10,312 bases of DNA from Pirellulales bacterium (GCA_030607895.1 JAUWJC010000108.1:1-10312), one strand, 5' to 3'; positions 1-6,665 are shown, numbered from the stretch's first letter. Notes: a model not told the origin generated them from the letters alone. Numbers and translations: made by a program.

Positions 1-162
1 GTAGATATAAGTTGTTATGGCGACGCGGGTTGCGTCAAAACGGAAAACCGAAAAAAATTTTCAAGATGGGGCAAAAAAGTCCCGTTTCTTCGACGCGCCT
101 ACTCCATTTCCTTCCTCTGGATCGCCTTTTTGCGGTTGGCTCGCGAGAGGTTCGCAGGGTAA

Positions 163-276
163 ACTACGCCCGAGTTGTACGCGATGCTCGAAGAGCTTGG
201 CGTATCGTGTCCTCTCATTTGCACGCCGGCGGAGTTTCTGGAGGATCCCGAAGATGACGAAGAATCCGATACTTGA
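163..276 (+). pseudogene. 3' remnant of a probable toxin-like protein (PIN-type C-terminus?)
   Basis: The frame is open only from just after a TAA at 160-162 to the TGA at 274-276. It encodes a peptide ending '..LYAMLEELGVSCPLIC' followed by 'TPAEFLEDPEDD'. An ending of the type 'I.TPAEFL' is common at the C-terminus of PIN-domain toxins, and the ORF overlaps the next antitoxin-like gene by 23 bp, as coupled toxin-antitoxin genes often do. No in-frame domain lies upstream within the window: the preceding 160 bases are interrupted in this frame and show no recognisable protein in the others. It is therefore either a decayed 5'-truncated gene or a tiny ORF starting at ATG 184. The family call is a guess from the last dozen residues. 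Confidence 0.3.
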
Positions 277-475
277 CGAACTTCACGCTGCCCGTGAGAA
301 ACTGCTCACTGACGCTGGTGGAGATATCGACCAATTGGTGGCCGGTATCCGAGAGCGGGAGGCGAGATCAGGTCATAAGGTCGTGTCGGTGCCTGTTGGT
401 GGTTCCCAAATAACAAAGGCTACCGGAACTGCCGACCACGCGGTTTCGGATGGCAAATCGTTGTCCAATAATTAA
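254..475 (+). CDS. Small antitoxin-like hypothetical protein (73 aa)
   Basis: The start at ATG 254 is chosen because GGAGG at 240-244 lies nine bases upstream; the same frame is open further upstream but that part is low-quality sequence. The protein begins 'MTKNPILDELHAAREKLL' and continues 'GGDIDQLVAGIREREARSG'. This pattern (NPI.EE/DEL..R..LL...GGD.. near the N-terminus, then a helical 'I.E.E' segment) is seen in short proteins of Planctomycetota and Cyanobacteria that sit beside toxin-like genes. No DNA-binding motif is visible. The last 25 residues are polar and look like an unstructured tail, making the protein somewhat longer than the 50-60 aa I would expect. It overlaps the upstream remnant by 23 bp. 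The antitoxin role is inferred from context only; if the partner is dead, this gene is an orphan. Confidence 0.55.
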   Translation: MTKNPILDELHAAREKLLTDAGGDIDQLVAGIREREARSGHKVVSVPVGGSQITKATGTADHAVSDGKSLSNN

Positions 476-665
476 AAGTCATTGCTCGGCAACCACTTGC
501 GACGCGAGATCGACCCGAAAATGGCCCGATCCGCCCACCGATTTCGCCACGTACCGGGGCGTGAGGCGTGGTCGCAATTCTTCATGCAGCAATATCTTAC
601 GTCTACCCAGCAGCGATCACGGAAAAAGTTGTTCGGCTGAATGTGTCGCCCAATGGCGAAAAGGA

Positions 666-1070
666 TCACCGGGAAGTCACTTCGAATTCCAAGGGCGTGG
701 AACTGCCGGATGCGATCTTTGCGGTCAGGGTGCTCTGGACATTGTACCGCGCCGGAATGTAGTTCTCGCGCGTCTTCTCCGCGGGCTCCCCAGGCATGGG
801 AATGACCTCTTTTTCGTGATAGGCGTAGATTTCGACGCGGCGGGTACCTGCTCCGACATCTCCCTGAAACTGCCCGTTCTCGATGGGCAGAACGTCGATC
901 TCTCCCATGGCCGTCGTCTTGAAGTAAATCTCGCCTTCACGCAGCGGTTGCCCGTCGAGCGTGACGGAACCGGTTACGGGACACATTTCACGGGCATCCT
1001 TCGATCGGCCGCAGCCAACCACAACGGCGCACGTCACAACGAGAATTCCAAACCGATGCCAACCAGTCAT
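666..1070 (-). CDS. Lipoprotein with carboxypeptidase-regulatory-like fold (134 aa)
   Basis: The frame is open from 1124, but the start is placed at the ATG ending at 1070 because GGGAGG lies five bases upstream and the protein then begins with a clean lipoprotein signal: a positive and hydrophobic stretch followed by lipobox VVGC with Cys20. The mature part carries 'VTGSVTLDGQPLREGEIYF' (about residues 32-50), the first strands of the small beta-sandwich called carboxypeptidase-regulatory-like in many planctomycete lipoproteins. A later 'GDVGAGTRRVEIYAY' resembles its last strands. It is predicted to be lipid-anchored in the cell envelope; its function is unknown. It lies 62 bp downstream of the DUF1559 gene on the same strand, a pairing that recurs in Planctomycetota, so the two are probably co-transcribed. 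A 5-bp hairpin (646-659) lies just past the stop but has no T-tract. Confidence 0.8.
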   Translation of the reverse strand: MTGWHRFGILVVTCAVVVGCGRSKDAREMCPVTGSVTLDGQPLREGEIYFKTTAMGEIDVLPIENGQFQGDVGAGTRRVEIYAYHEKEVIPMPGEPAEKTRENYIPARYNVQSTLTAKIASGSSTPLEFEVTSR

Positions 1071-1132
1071 GGCAGCCTCCCGGGGTCTTTTCCAAATCAA
1101 CGGCGGCGACAACTTGCCGAACACACCTCAGC

Positions 1133-2176
1133 TTAGAACTCGCCGAGCACCTGCCCATCATCCCGGGTGACGAGTCGGGAAAGGACGTAAAGCTGGATGG
1201 TCTCGCTGACGAAGCGTACCGAACCGTCGCACATGGCCATGTTGACCCCGCCGGGGTGCGTCGAGTTGAGCGGGGTGTTGTTGCCCGTGTTCGCACAGAC
1301 GCCCACCGCGCCGCAGTTGCCCGGGGAATCGGGCCAACCTTCCTTCTGGTTGATTGGGTAACGAATTGTCGCCATGTTAAAGGCGCGGGCGTCGCCGCCA
1401 ACGTTATAGTTGGGTGGTGCCTCACCGGGTCGGGCACCGATGAGCCAGCCGTGCGTGTGCCCGGCCCCCCAATCGACCTTGGTGCCGTTGAGCGTCTTCA
1501 GGAAATCGCTCTGCTCACTAATGGCGGCCGTGTTGCTGGTGCCGTCGGTAATGTAGGCGAAACTCACGTCACTGTGAGGAAACAGCACGCCGCCGGCACT
1601 GACAATGCCGCCGACACAACAGTTGGTCGAGGAGCCACCGCTGTGGGCGCGGGGTTCGGGGGAGGCGGGGGCGAGCCCGGCGACGGCGCCGGACATTCCC
1701 ACGTAGGGACATAACTGTATCTTGGTGCTGCCGTATCCGTGACCCCATTTCTTTAGTGTGCAGGATGGGCAACGAAAGATGGGAATCTCCGCATAGTCGC
1801 ATACCGCCGAGTCGTGCGTGCTACCCCACCCGGAACAACCTTTGAGTTCCAATTGATCGAACAGCGGGCCCTGCTCGATGAACGGCAGCATGATGACCAG
1901 CCAGGAACTACCCCAGCCCAAACCCTTGGGATCGTCGACGTGACCCCACGGTCGCTCATCCGCAAACCCGCCAGGCGGAAGCTGCTTGTAGGTCTCGTGA
2001 AAGCCGTGCAACGCCAGAGCCAACTGCTTCATGTTGTTCGTGCATTGTGCCCGCCGGGCCGCTTCCCGTGCCGCCTGAACCGCCGGCAGCAAGAGTGCGA
2101 TCAAGATGCCGATGATCGTGATGACCACCAATAACTCGACGAGTGTAAAACCTCGTGCAACTTCCGGTTCTTTCAT
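1133..2176 (-). CDS. DUF1559 pseudopilin-like protein with H-X9-DG tail
   Basis: This 347-aa protein starts with a type IV prepilin-like leader: 'ARG' at 7-9, then 'FTLVELLVVITIIGILIALL', a hydrophobic helix with Glu at +5 after the predicted prepilin-peptidase cut between Gly9 and Phe10. The segment after it ('LLPAVQAAREAARRAQCTNN') is the standard beginning of DUF1559 (SBP_bac_10) proteins. Near the C-terminus, H307 and D317-G318 match the H-X9-DG processing-associated motif ('HPGGVNMAMCDGSVRF'). Such proteins occur in tens to hundreds of paralogues per planctomycete genome and are thought to be envelope or secreted pseudopilins; the individual role is unknown. The length is typical. The gene stands divergently to the dehydrogenase at 2579 and leads into the lipoprotein gene at 1070. 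No convincing SD is seen; a weak GGAA lies before ATG 2176. Confidence 0.92.
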   Translation of the reverse strand: MKEPEVARGFTLVELLVVITIIGILIALLLPAVQAAREAARRAQCTNNMKQLALALHGFHETYKQLPPGGFADERPWGHVDDPKGLGWGSSWLVIMLPFIEQGPLFDQLELKGCSGWGSTHDSAVCDYAEIPIFRCPSCTLKKWGHGYGSTKIQLCPYVGMSGAVAGLAPASPEPRAHSGGSSTNCCVGGIVSAGGVLFPHSDVSFAYITDGTSNTAAISEQSDFLKTLNGTKVDWGAGHTHGWLIGARPGEAPPNYNVGGDARAFNMATIRYPINQKEGWPDSPGNCGAVGVCANTGNNTPLNSTHPGGVNMAMCDGSVRFVSETIQLYVLSRLVTRDDGQVLGEF

Positions 2177-2306
2177 CTCTGTTTTCCGGTTGGCACCAAA
2201 GGAGTTGGAAGGAATTATGTGTTCCAGAGCACAACTGCAACGTTCAAGCAGACAACATTGACGATTTATTGTCGATTCCCACCACTAAGGGCGTAGCAAC
2301 CAAAAC

Positions 2307-2332
2307 CGTTTAGCCCCGACGGCCACGTCGGG
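2307..2332 (+). repeat. Dispersed TTAGCCCC palindromic repeat, copy 1
   Basis: The copy reads CGTTTAGCCCCGACGGCCAC then GTCGGG. It forms a hairpin with a 6-bp stem (CCCGAC 2315-2320, GTCGGG 2327-2332) and loop GGCCAC. The first 20 bases match the copy at 10031 at 19 of 20 positions. Confidence 0.7.
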
Positions 2333-2344
2333 AACATCAGTAAC

Positions 2345-2366
2345 CCCGCCGAGTGCAGTCGGCGGG
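2345..2366. repeat. Hairpin CCCGCCGA-N6-TCGGCGGG adjoining repeat copy 1
   Basis: A perfect 8-bp stem (2345-2352 with 2359-2366) closes a 6-base loop, GTGCAG. It is followed by CTTTAGCC, so the unit 2307-2373 has TTTAGCC-type ends at both sides of a double hairpin. It is too far (about 170 bp) from either flanking start to be a simple leader element, and no gene ends here, so a terminator role is unlikely. It looks like a mobile or REP-like intergenic repeat. Confidence 0.6.
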
Positions 2367-2492
2367 CTTTAGCCTGGACCCCTGAATACCCCATGAATGG
2401 CTATCTACTTCTTTATAGTCACAGTCGGAGATAATTGCAAGCCAACTGTGAAATCCGCTTTTTGCACTTTCTGGCAGCGCCCGTCGCGGTGG

Positions 2493-2521
2493 TGGACCGA
2501 GTCGCGAGAGCGTGGTATCTT
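2493..2521 (+). promoter_or_regulatory. Candidate sigma70-type promoter of the dehydrogenase
   Basis: TGGACC (2493-2498) and TATCTT (2516-2521) are separated by 17 bases, and each matches the consensus at four of six positions. They would give a leader of about 50 nt before GTG 2579. This is a weak match found by eye. Confidence 0.25.
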
Positions 2522-2564
2522 GAGGTGCTTGCCGTTGCTTCCCGACATCTTGCATCGAACTCTG

Positions 2565-2571
2565 AAGGAGG
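2565..2571 (+). promoter_or_regulatory. Ribosome binding site deciding the GTG 2579 start
   Basis: A full AAGGAGG lies seven bases before GTG 2579. It overrules the upstream in-frame ATG at 2435. Confidence 0.85.
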
Positions 2572-2578
2572 TTTTTCC

Positions 2579-3628
2579 GTGCCCACCTTTTCCGCCGAGA
2601 AGCTGACCGAATTCGCCGCCGCGCTTCTGACTGCAGGCGGTTTGGGGAAAGAGGAAGCCCTGCTGGTCGCCTGGAGCCTGGTGGGTGGAAATCTGCGGGG
2701 ATACGACTCGCACGGGGTTATGCGGATTCCGCAGTATCTGGGGCAGGTCGCCAAGGGCGACACCGTCCCCGACGCGGAATTCGAGGTTCTCAAAGAAACC
2801 CCTTCGCTTCTGACCGTCGATGCCCATTGGGGATTCGGCCAGAGGCAGGCCCGGCAGTTCACCGAGCGGCTGATCGAAAAGGCCAAGGCCGCCGGGGTTG
2901 CAGTGGGTACAATGATACGTTCGGCGCACGTGGGCCGGCTGGGTGAATACTGCGAAATGGCAACCGAGGCCGGCCTGATCGGCATGATGATGGTCAACAA
3001 TCACGGGGCCGTGCATCGCGTGTCGCCTCCCGGTGGAAAAGCCTCCCGGCTGAGCACCAACCCGATGGCCGTCGCCATCCCGCATGGTGACGAGCCGATC
3101 GTGGTCGACTTCTGCACCAGCGCCACGGCCGAAGGTAAGGTCCGCGTCCTGAAAATGGCCGGCCAAAAATGCCCGGACGGCTGGATACTCGACAGCCAAG
3201 GCCGGCCAACCAACGACCCGAACGACCTGTACGGCAACCCGCACGGCTCGCTTCGGCCCATGGGCGGCGATCAGGCCCACAAAGGCTTTGGGCTGAGCCT
3301 GATGGTCGATATATTCTGCGGTGCGCTGTCCGGTGGCCGGTGTTCGCGGGAAGTGCCCAGCAACCAGGTCGGCAACGGCGTGTTCATGATGGTGTTCGAC
3401 CCGGAGCATTTCGGCGGCACCGAGCACTTCGACTCCGAGGTATCGCAGCTTGTCGACTGGGTCCGAAGCTGCCCGCGTGTTGACGGCGTCGACGAGGTCA
3501 TCATGCCGGGCGAGCCGGAACGGCGGACGCTTGCTCGGAAGCGTGCCGAGGGAATCGCATTGGACGAAGGCAATTGGTCACAACTAGTCAAGCTGGCCGA
3601 GGAATTGGGCGTCGACGTACCCGAGTAG
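2579..3628 (+). CDS. Ldh-family (malate/L-lactate dehydrogenase type 2) oxidoreductase
   Basis: This 349-aa protein, starting at GTG 2579 behind a perfect SD, belongs to the LDH2/MDH2 family of NAD(P)-dependent 2-hydroxyacid dehydrogenases, which are unrelated to classical Rossmann LDH/MDH. Family marks seen are 'YDSHGVMRIPQY' with His45 and Arg49 (substrate and catalytic site), 'SAHVGRLGEY' (116-125, where many members have 'NHFG'), 'VNNHG' and 'STNPMAVAIP' (159-168), 'VVDFCTSATAEGKV' (175-188) and 'HKGFGLSLMVDI' (234-245). The length fits the family. Substrates in the family include malate, L-lactate, sulfolactate, ureidoglycolate and cyclic imino acids; the sequence does not let me choose. 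The enzyme is cytosolic, with no signal peptide. It appears to be a single-gene unit, with the tRNA 180 bp downstream. Confidence 0.9.
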   Translation: MPTFSAEKLTEFAAALLTAGGLGKEEALLVAWSLVGGNLRGYDSHGVMRIPQYLGQVAKGDTVPDAEFEVLKETPSLLTVDAHWGFGQRQARQFTERLIEKAKAAGVAVGTMIRSAHVGRLGEYCEMATEAGLIGMMMVNNHGAVHRVSPPGGKASRLSTNPMAVAIPHGDEPIVVDFCTSATAEGKVRVLKMAGQKCPDGWILDSQGRPTNDPNDLYGNPHGSLRPMGGDQAHKGFGLSLMVDIFCGALSGGRCSREVPSNQVGNGVFMMVFDPEHFGGTEHFDSEVSQLVDWVRSCPRVDGVDEVIMPGEPERRTLARKRAEGIALDEGNWSQLVKLAEELGVDVPE

Positions 3629-3808
3629 GACCGGCTTGCACCCCAACGATCGGCGGCAATCCAGTGACGGCCTTCCACACACCCAATGCCCGCCTTCCGT
3701 TGGCGTCCAATTCCTGATACGATCATTGTGTTCGTCTTCTTGGCGAAGAGACCGACACTGAGCCAAGCGTATTCGTAACTCGTTTACAGCCAAGACATTG
3801 GAATACAC

Positions 3809-3882
<74 letters not shown>

Positions 3883-3884
3883 CT

Positions 3885-3924
3885 GACGAAAGCCCCTGTT
3901 TTGCAGGGTCTTTCGTCGTTTCTT
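3885..3924 (+). terminator. Intrinsic terminator of tRNA-Arg
   Basis: Three bases after the tRNA, GACGAAAG (3885-3892) pairs with CTTTCGTC (3910-3917). After one C/T mismatch, CCCTG (3894-3898) pairs with CAGGG (3904-3908) around loop TTTTG. The stem has 13 pairs and is followed by GTTTCTT. The T-tract is short and interrupted, but position and strength fit a tRNA terminator. Confidence 0.75.
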
Positions 3925-4345
3925 GGGTAAACGTTCGCTCAACCCGTGCGCTCGGACCGGGTGGGCCAGTTTCTCCGGTATTTTGGTTCGCTGTCAACAC
4001 GTCAATCGATGTCTGTCCGGGCCAAGCCGGCGTACCGGCCAAAGCGGTGCGAATTTCCGACAGGGGGGTTTTCGCCGGCGGCTCTTGCGGTTATTCTGGG
4101 TGATACGGTACCCGGTGACGCGACGGAGCCGAGAGGAACCGTGAAATCCCAATTGACCGGGAATAGGCTTGCCAGCACCTCCCGAATCACTGGATAATGA
4201 AGATTGTGCGATCTATTGCTCGGGCTGTAGAAAAAGAGGACGGACGTCTTCTGCTGGAACAGCCCGACGGATGCTTCGCGGAGAAGATCTGCCCCCCTTT
4301 CCGGCCCGCAAGTGACAAGCCTCAAGAAGACAGTGCCGAAAGAAG
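3925..4345. other. Intergenic spacer upstream of the vWA gene
   Basis: No protein-coding region is supported in these 421 bases. The open frames at 4002-4325 (minus) and 4197-4637 (plus) have no recognisable content, and the latter becomes an Arg/Pro-rich shadow of the Lys/Ala-rich frame. The spacer contains a candidate promoter (4169-4198), a small hairpin GCCGG-CGTA-CCGGC (4026-4039) and a run of seven Gs... more exactly GGGGGG then TTTT (about 4063-4072). If the promoter is right, the leader of the vWA transcript is about 140 nt. Confidence 0.5.
4169..4198 (+). promoter_or_regulatory. Candidate sigma70-type promoter for the vWA gene
   Basis: TTGCCA (4169-4174) and GATAAT (4193-4198) are separated by 18 bases, and each matches the consensus at five of six positions. 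It is the best -35/-10 pair I found in the spacer, about 140 bases before ATG 4346. It was found by eye. Confidence 0.4.
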
Positions 4346-4576
4346 ATGGCCAAGAAAGACAATAAATCGAAAACCGACAAGACGCAGACCTCGCAGTCGG
4401 CGGGCAAAGACGCGGACGCCAACGCGGTCGAGGAGTCCAAAGCCGCCGATTCGGAGGGCTCGAAGGCGAAGGTTTCCGCCGAGAAAGCGAAGAAGGAGAA
4501 GCCCGGCTAGCAGGCGTCTACGGAGAAATCAGCCAAGGCCGACCAGGCGGGGCTCGACGGCGAGCACCGGAAGTTC
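4346..4576 (+). pseudogene. N-terminal extension of the vWA protein, cut by in-frame TAG
   Basis: ATG 4346 opens the same frame as the vWA ORF. It reads 'MAKKDNKSKTDKTQTSQSAG' and onward as a Lys/Ala/Ser/Glu-rich stretch until TAG at 4508-4510 (codon 55). It then continues with the same composition ('QASTEKSAKADQAGLDGEHR') into the Met at 4577. Composition and frame are preserved on both sides of the stop, so 4346-4576 is best read as the original charged cytoplasmic leader of the vWA protein, with a CAG-to-TAG or similar change. The alternative is a 54-aa peptide gene followed by re-initiation at 4577. TAG ends other genes here (3626-3628, 6413-6415), so a genome-wide recoding of TAG is unlikely. 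The ribosome binding site before 4346 is weak (GAAAGAAG). Confidence 0.65.
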
Positions 4577-6415
4577 ATGTCTCGCACGGTGGTGCGGAGC
4601 GTCGGCGCTTGCCTGTTTTCGACCATCGTTCATCTGATCATCGTCCTTTCGCTCGGACTCTGGATGATGCCGGATGTTCTTCGGAACGTAACACGCACGA
4701 TCGTTTCCGGGACGATGGATGAGCCGGAAGACGACCTCCAGACGGTCGAGTTGGATGACAATATCGCCGCCACCGACATGAACTTTGCCATCTCGACCGC
4801 GCCCACCAAAACCACCGAAGTGCCGGAAATCACCAACCCGGAACTCGACAAGCAAGTCCTGGACGAGGATTTCGAGAAATCCAACATCGCCCTGGACGAC
4901 TCGCTTTCTTTTGTACCCAGCCGGGACCAGATCCTCCGCGAAGTACCCGATGGAGCACCCGGCGTGGCCCGAAACGTGGCCGACAACTACGCGCAGGCTA
5001 TCGACCGCATCACGCGCGAGATCATGTGGATGCTCTCGAAGCAAAAGGTGCTGATCATCTGGTGCTTCGACCAGTCGGGGAGCATGAAGGACGACCAGAA
5101 GGAGATTCGCGGCAAGATCGAACGCGTCTATGCCGAGTTGGGCTTGAGCGACAAGGCGACGGGCGACGCCCTGACGACCGCCGTGACCAGCTACGGCGAA
5201 AAATTCACCGTGCATACCAAGCGTCCAACCTTCGAGTTGGAGGAAATTCGCAAGGCGATCGATTCGGTGCCGAGCGATCCGTCGGGCAAGGAAATGATGT
5301 GCCAGGGGGTTGGTCGGGCGATTGCCATGCACCGAAAATATGCCGCCAGGGGGCAGCGCGGAATGGCCATGATTCTGGTCACCGATGAAAGCGGCGATCG
5401 GGAAGACAACGGCCGGTACCTGGAAGACGTTATCTCCACTGCCAAGGCTGCCCGTTGCAAGGTGTTCGTGCTGGGCCGGGAAGCGGTTTTCGGCTATCCG
5501 TACGCGTTCATCCGCTGGAAGCATCCGCAGACGGGGCGCCCGCACTGGCTGAGGATCGATCGCGGCCCGGAGACCGCGTTTGTGGAGCAGTGTCAGACGA
5601 ACGGTTTTTACCGCCGTCACGATGCGTACCCCAGCGGGTACGGTCCCTACGAGCTTTCTCGCCTCGCGCATCAGACCGGCGGCATATACTTCATGCTACC
5701 GAGCCTGGAGGCAAAACTGGTTCGCGGCGAGAAGCGTCGGTACGAGTTGGAAGCGATGCGTGGCTATCTACCCGACCTTCGAGCCCGAATGGAAATCGTC
5801 AAAGATCGCGACAAGAGCAAGCTGCGAACCATCTGCTGGAAAATCATCAGCGATCTGAACCCCTACAACCCCAACTGTGCCGAGGTGATCGAGCTGCGCT
5901 ACCGCTTTTCGATCAAGGTAAAGGAGTTCGTCGCGCAGGTAGGGAAGGAGAAGGGGAAGGCCCGAATATACCTGAAGTACCTGGACTATGCGGCCAAGGA
6001 ACTCGAGAAGATAAAACGCTATCGCGAAGAAGAGCCCTCGCCGCGATGGCAGGCAAACTACGACTTGCTTTATGCCCAACTGTTGGCGTACAAGGTGCGG
6101 GTTTATGAATACGGCGTGTATCTGGACAACTTCGTGAAGCATCCGCAGACGGCCCCGCTGACGAAGAAGCCGAATCTGCACATGATAGACTGGCACCTCG
6201 GCACGCGCAAGGAAACGTTGACCGGCGACTTGACCAAGCCATTCATCGAGCATGCCAACAAGCTGTTTGCCAGTATCGCCAAGTCGCATCCCGGCACGCC
6301 TTGGGGCACACGGGCGCAATGGGAAAAGGGCCGCGGCTACGGCGTCAGGCTCTACCCTTATTACGAACCGCCCTACAAGAAGGTCAAGAACCCAACCCCC
6401 ATTCCAAAGCTCTAG
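4577..6415 (+). CDS. Membrane-anchored von Willebrand factor A domain protein (612 aa from this start)
   Basis: Residues 12-31 ('CLFSTIVHLIIVLSLGLWMM') form a single N-terminal membrane helix, placing the bulk in the periplasm-side compartment. An acidic linker follows (about 45-150). A vWA domain starts near 157 with 'VLIIWCFDQSGSM', whose D165-x-S167-x-S169 is the first metal-site (MIDAS) motif. 'MAMILVTDESGD' (263-274) gives the third motif with Asp270. At the expected place of the second-motif Thr I see 'PSGKEMM', so metal binding may be altered. The rest (about 400-612) is Tyr/Lys-rich and unrecognised, ending with Pro-rich residues. Similar TM-vWA proteins are common in Planctomycetota; the partner and function are unknown. 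The start at 4577 is the first Met after the in-frame TAG and has only a poor, close GGAAG before it, so expression may need re-initiation or readthrough. PfkB and ThpR follow on the same strand. Confidence 0.8.
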   Translation: MSRTVVRSVGACLFSTIVHLIIVLSLGLWMMPDVLRNVTRTIVSGTMDEPEDDLQTVELDDNIAATDMNFAISTAPTKTTEVPEITNPELDKQVLDEDFEKSNIALDDSLSFVPSRDQILREVPDGAPGVARNVADNYAQAIDRITREIMWMLSKQKVLIIWCFDQSGSMKDDQKEIRGKIERVYAELGLSDKATGDALTTAVTSYGEKFTVHTKRPTFELEEIRKAIDSVPSDPSGKEMMCQGVGRAIAMHRKYAARGQRGMAMILVTDESGDREDNGRYLEDVISTAKAARCKVFVLGREAVFGYPYAFIRWKHPQTGRPHWLRIDRGPETAFVEQCQTNGFYRRHDAYPSGYGPYELSRLAHQTGGIYFMLPSLEAKLVRGEKRRYELEAMRGYLPDLRARMEIVKDRDKSKLRTICWKIISDLNPYNPNCAEVIELRYRFSIKVKEFVAQVGKEKGKARIYLKYLDYAAKELEKIKRYREEEPSPRWQANYDLLYAQLLAYKVRVYEYGVYLDNFVKHPQTAPLTKKPNLHMIDWHLGTRKETLTGDLTKPFIEHANKLFASIAKSHPGTPWGTRAQWEKGRGYGVRLYPYYEPPYKKVKNPTPIPKL

Positions 6416-6420
6416 GGAAA

Positions 6421-6519
6421 TGACGAAGGACGAAGGACGAAGGACGAAGGAATACCTAAGCACGAATGACGAAGGACGAAGGACGAAGGAATACCTAAGC
6501 ACGAATGACGAATGACGAC
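6421..6519 (+). repeat. Heptanucleotide tandem array, left arm (TGACGAA/GGACGAA)
   Basis: The array starts five bases after the vWA stop codon. It has units TGACGAA and GGACGAA at 6421-6448, 6467-6487 and 6506-6519 (last unit TGACGAC), interrupted twice by the 18-mer GGAATACCTAAGCACGAA (6449-6466 and 6488-6505). It is the inverted complement of the array at 6571-6661. Confidence 0.95.
6428..6505 (+). repeat. 39-bp tandem duplication inside the left heptamer array
   Basis: 6428-6466 and 6467-6505 are adjacent 39-bp copies, each three heptamers plus the 18-mer. They differ only at the first base (G or T). This shows growth of the array by a larger unit as well as by single heptamers. Confidence 0.9.
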
Positions 6520-6570
6520 GGTGACCGCTTGCGGCTTCGCACTGACTACCGACCACGCCGTTTCCCGCAA

Positions 6571-6661
6571 TTCGTCCTTCGTCCTTCGTCCTTCGTCCTT
6601 CGTCATTCGTCATTCGTCATTCGTCATTCGTCATTCGTCATTCGTCATTCGTCATTCGTCA
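6571..6661 (-). repeat. Heptanucleotide tandem array, right arm (4x TTCGTCC, 9x TTCGTCA)
   Basis: Thirteen uninterrupted 7-bp units: TTCGTCC at 6571-6598, then TTCGTCA at 6599-6661. They are exact complements of GGACGAA and TGACGAA in the left arm, with 51 bases between the arms. The array ends five bases before the pfkB ribosome binding site. Translated on the plus strand it yields an artefactual 'RHSSFVI' repeat peptide. Confidence 0.97.
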
Positions 6662-6665
6662 TTCC

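Larger units (their letters stand above)
2177..2578. other. Divergent intergenic spacer, 402 bp
   Basis: This spacer separates the minus-strand DUF1559 gene from the plus-strand dehydrogenase. It holds two neighbouring GC-rich hairpin repeats (2307-2366), a candidate promoter and an SD for the dehydrogenase. An AT-rich stretch at about 2205-2280, with the inverted pair GACAA/TTGTC (2251-2255 and 2269-2273), probably contains the DUF1559 promoter, but I could not fit a good -35/-10 pair there. The dehydrogenase frame is open back to ATG 2435; that extension has no family similarity and I treat it as non-coding. Confidence 0.6.

Noticed and set aside
476..640. Open frame continuing after the TAA of the antitoxin-like gene, with ATG at 521 (39 aa)
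   Set aside because: No SD before ATG 521, no recognised similarity, and too short to distinguish from chance.
450..1136. Plus-strand 228-aa open frame
   Set aside because: It is antisense to the lipoprotein with a clear lipobox and SD, has Arg/Pro/Gly-rich composition and no recognisable motif.
2435..2578. Upstream extension of the dehydrogenase to ATG 2435
   Set aside because: The 48 extra residues have no family counterpart, while GTG 2579 has AAGGAGG at ideal distance.
2405..3427. Minus-strand 340-aa open frame
   Set aside because: Antisense shadow of the Ldh-family dehydrogenase, which has conserved motifs and a perfect SD.
4346..4576. Recoded amber codon (readthrough as an amino acid genome-wide)
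   Set aside because: TAG terminates the dehydrogenase (3626-3628) and the vWA gene itself (6413-6415), so it is an ordinary stop here.
4197..4637. Plus-strand 146-aa Arg-rich frame
   Set aside because: Its second half is the +1 shadow of the Lys/Ala-rich vWA leader; its first half lacks an SD or a recognisable motif.
4529..5671. Minus-strand 380-aa open frame
   Set aside because: Antisense to the vWA gene; His/Arg-rich without domains, as expected of GC-rich shadow frames.
5768..6613. Minus-strand 281-aa frame with 'SFVLRPSSFVLRYS'-type repeats
   Set aside because: The repeat peptide is only the translation of the heptamer arrays, and the rest is antisense to the vWA gene.
6421..6661. CRISPR array
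   Set aside because: The units are 7 bp and contiguous with no unique spacers, and no cas gene is present.
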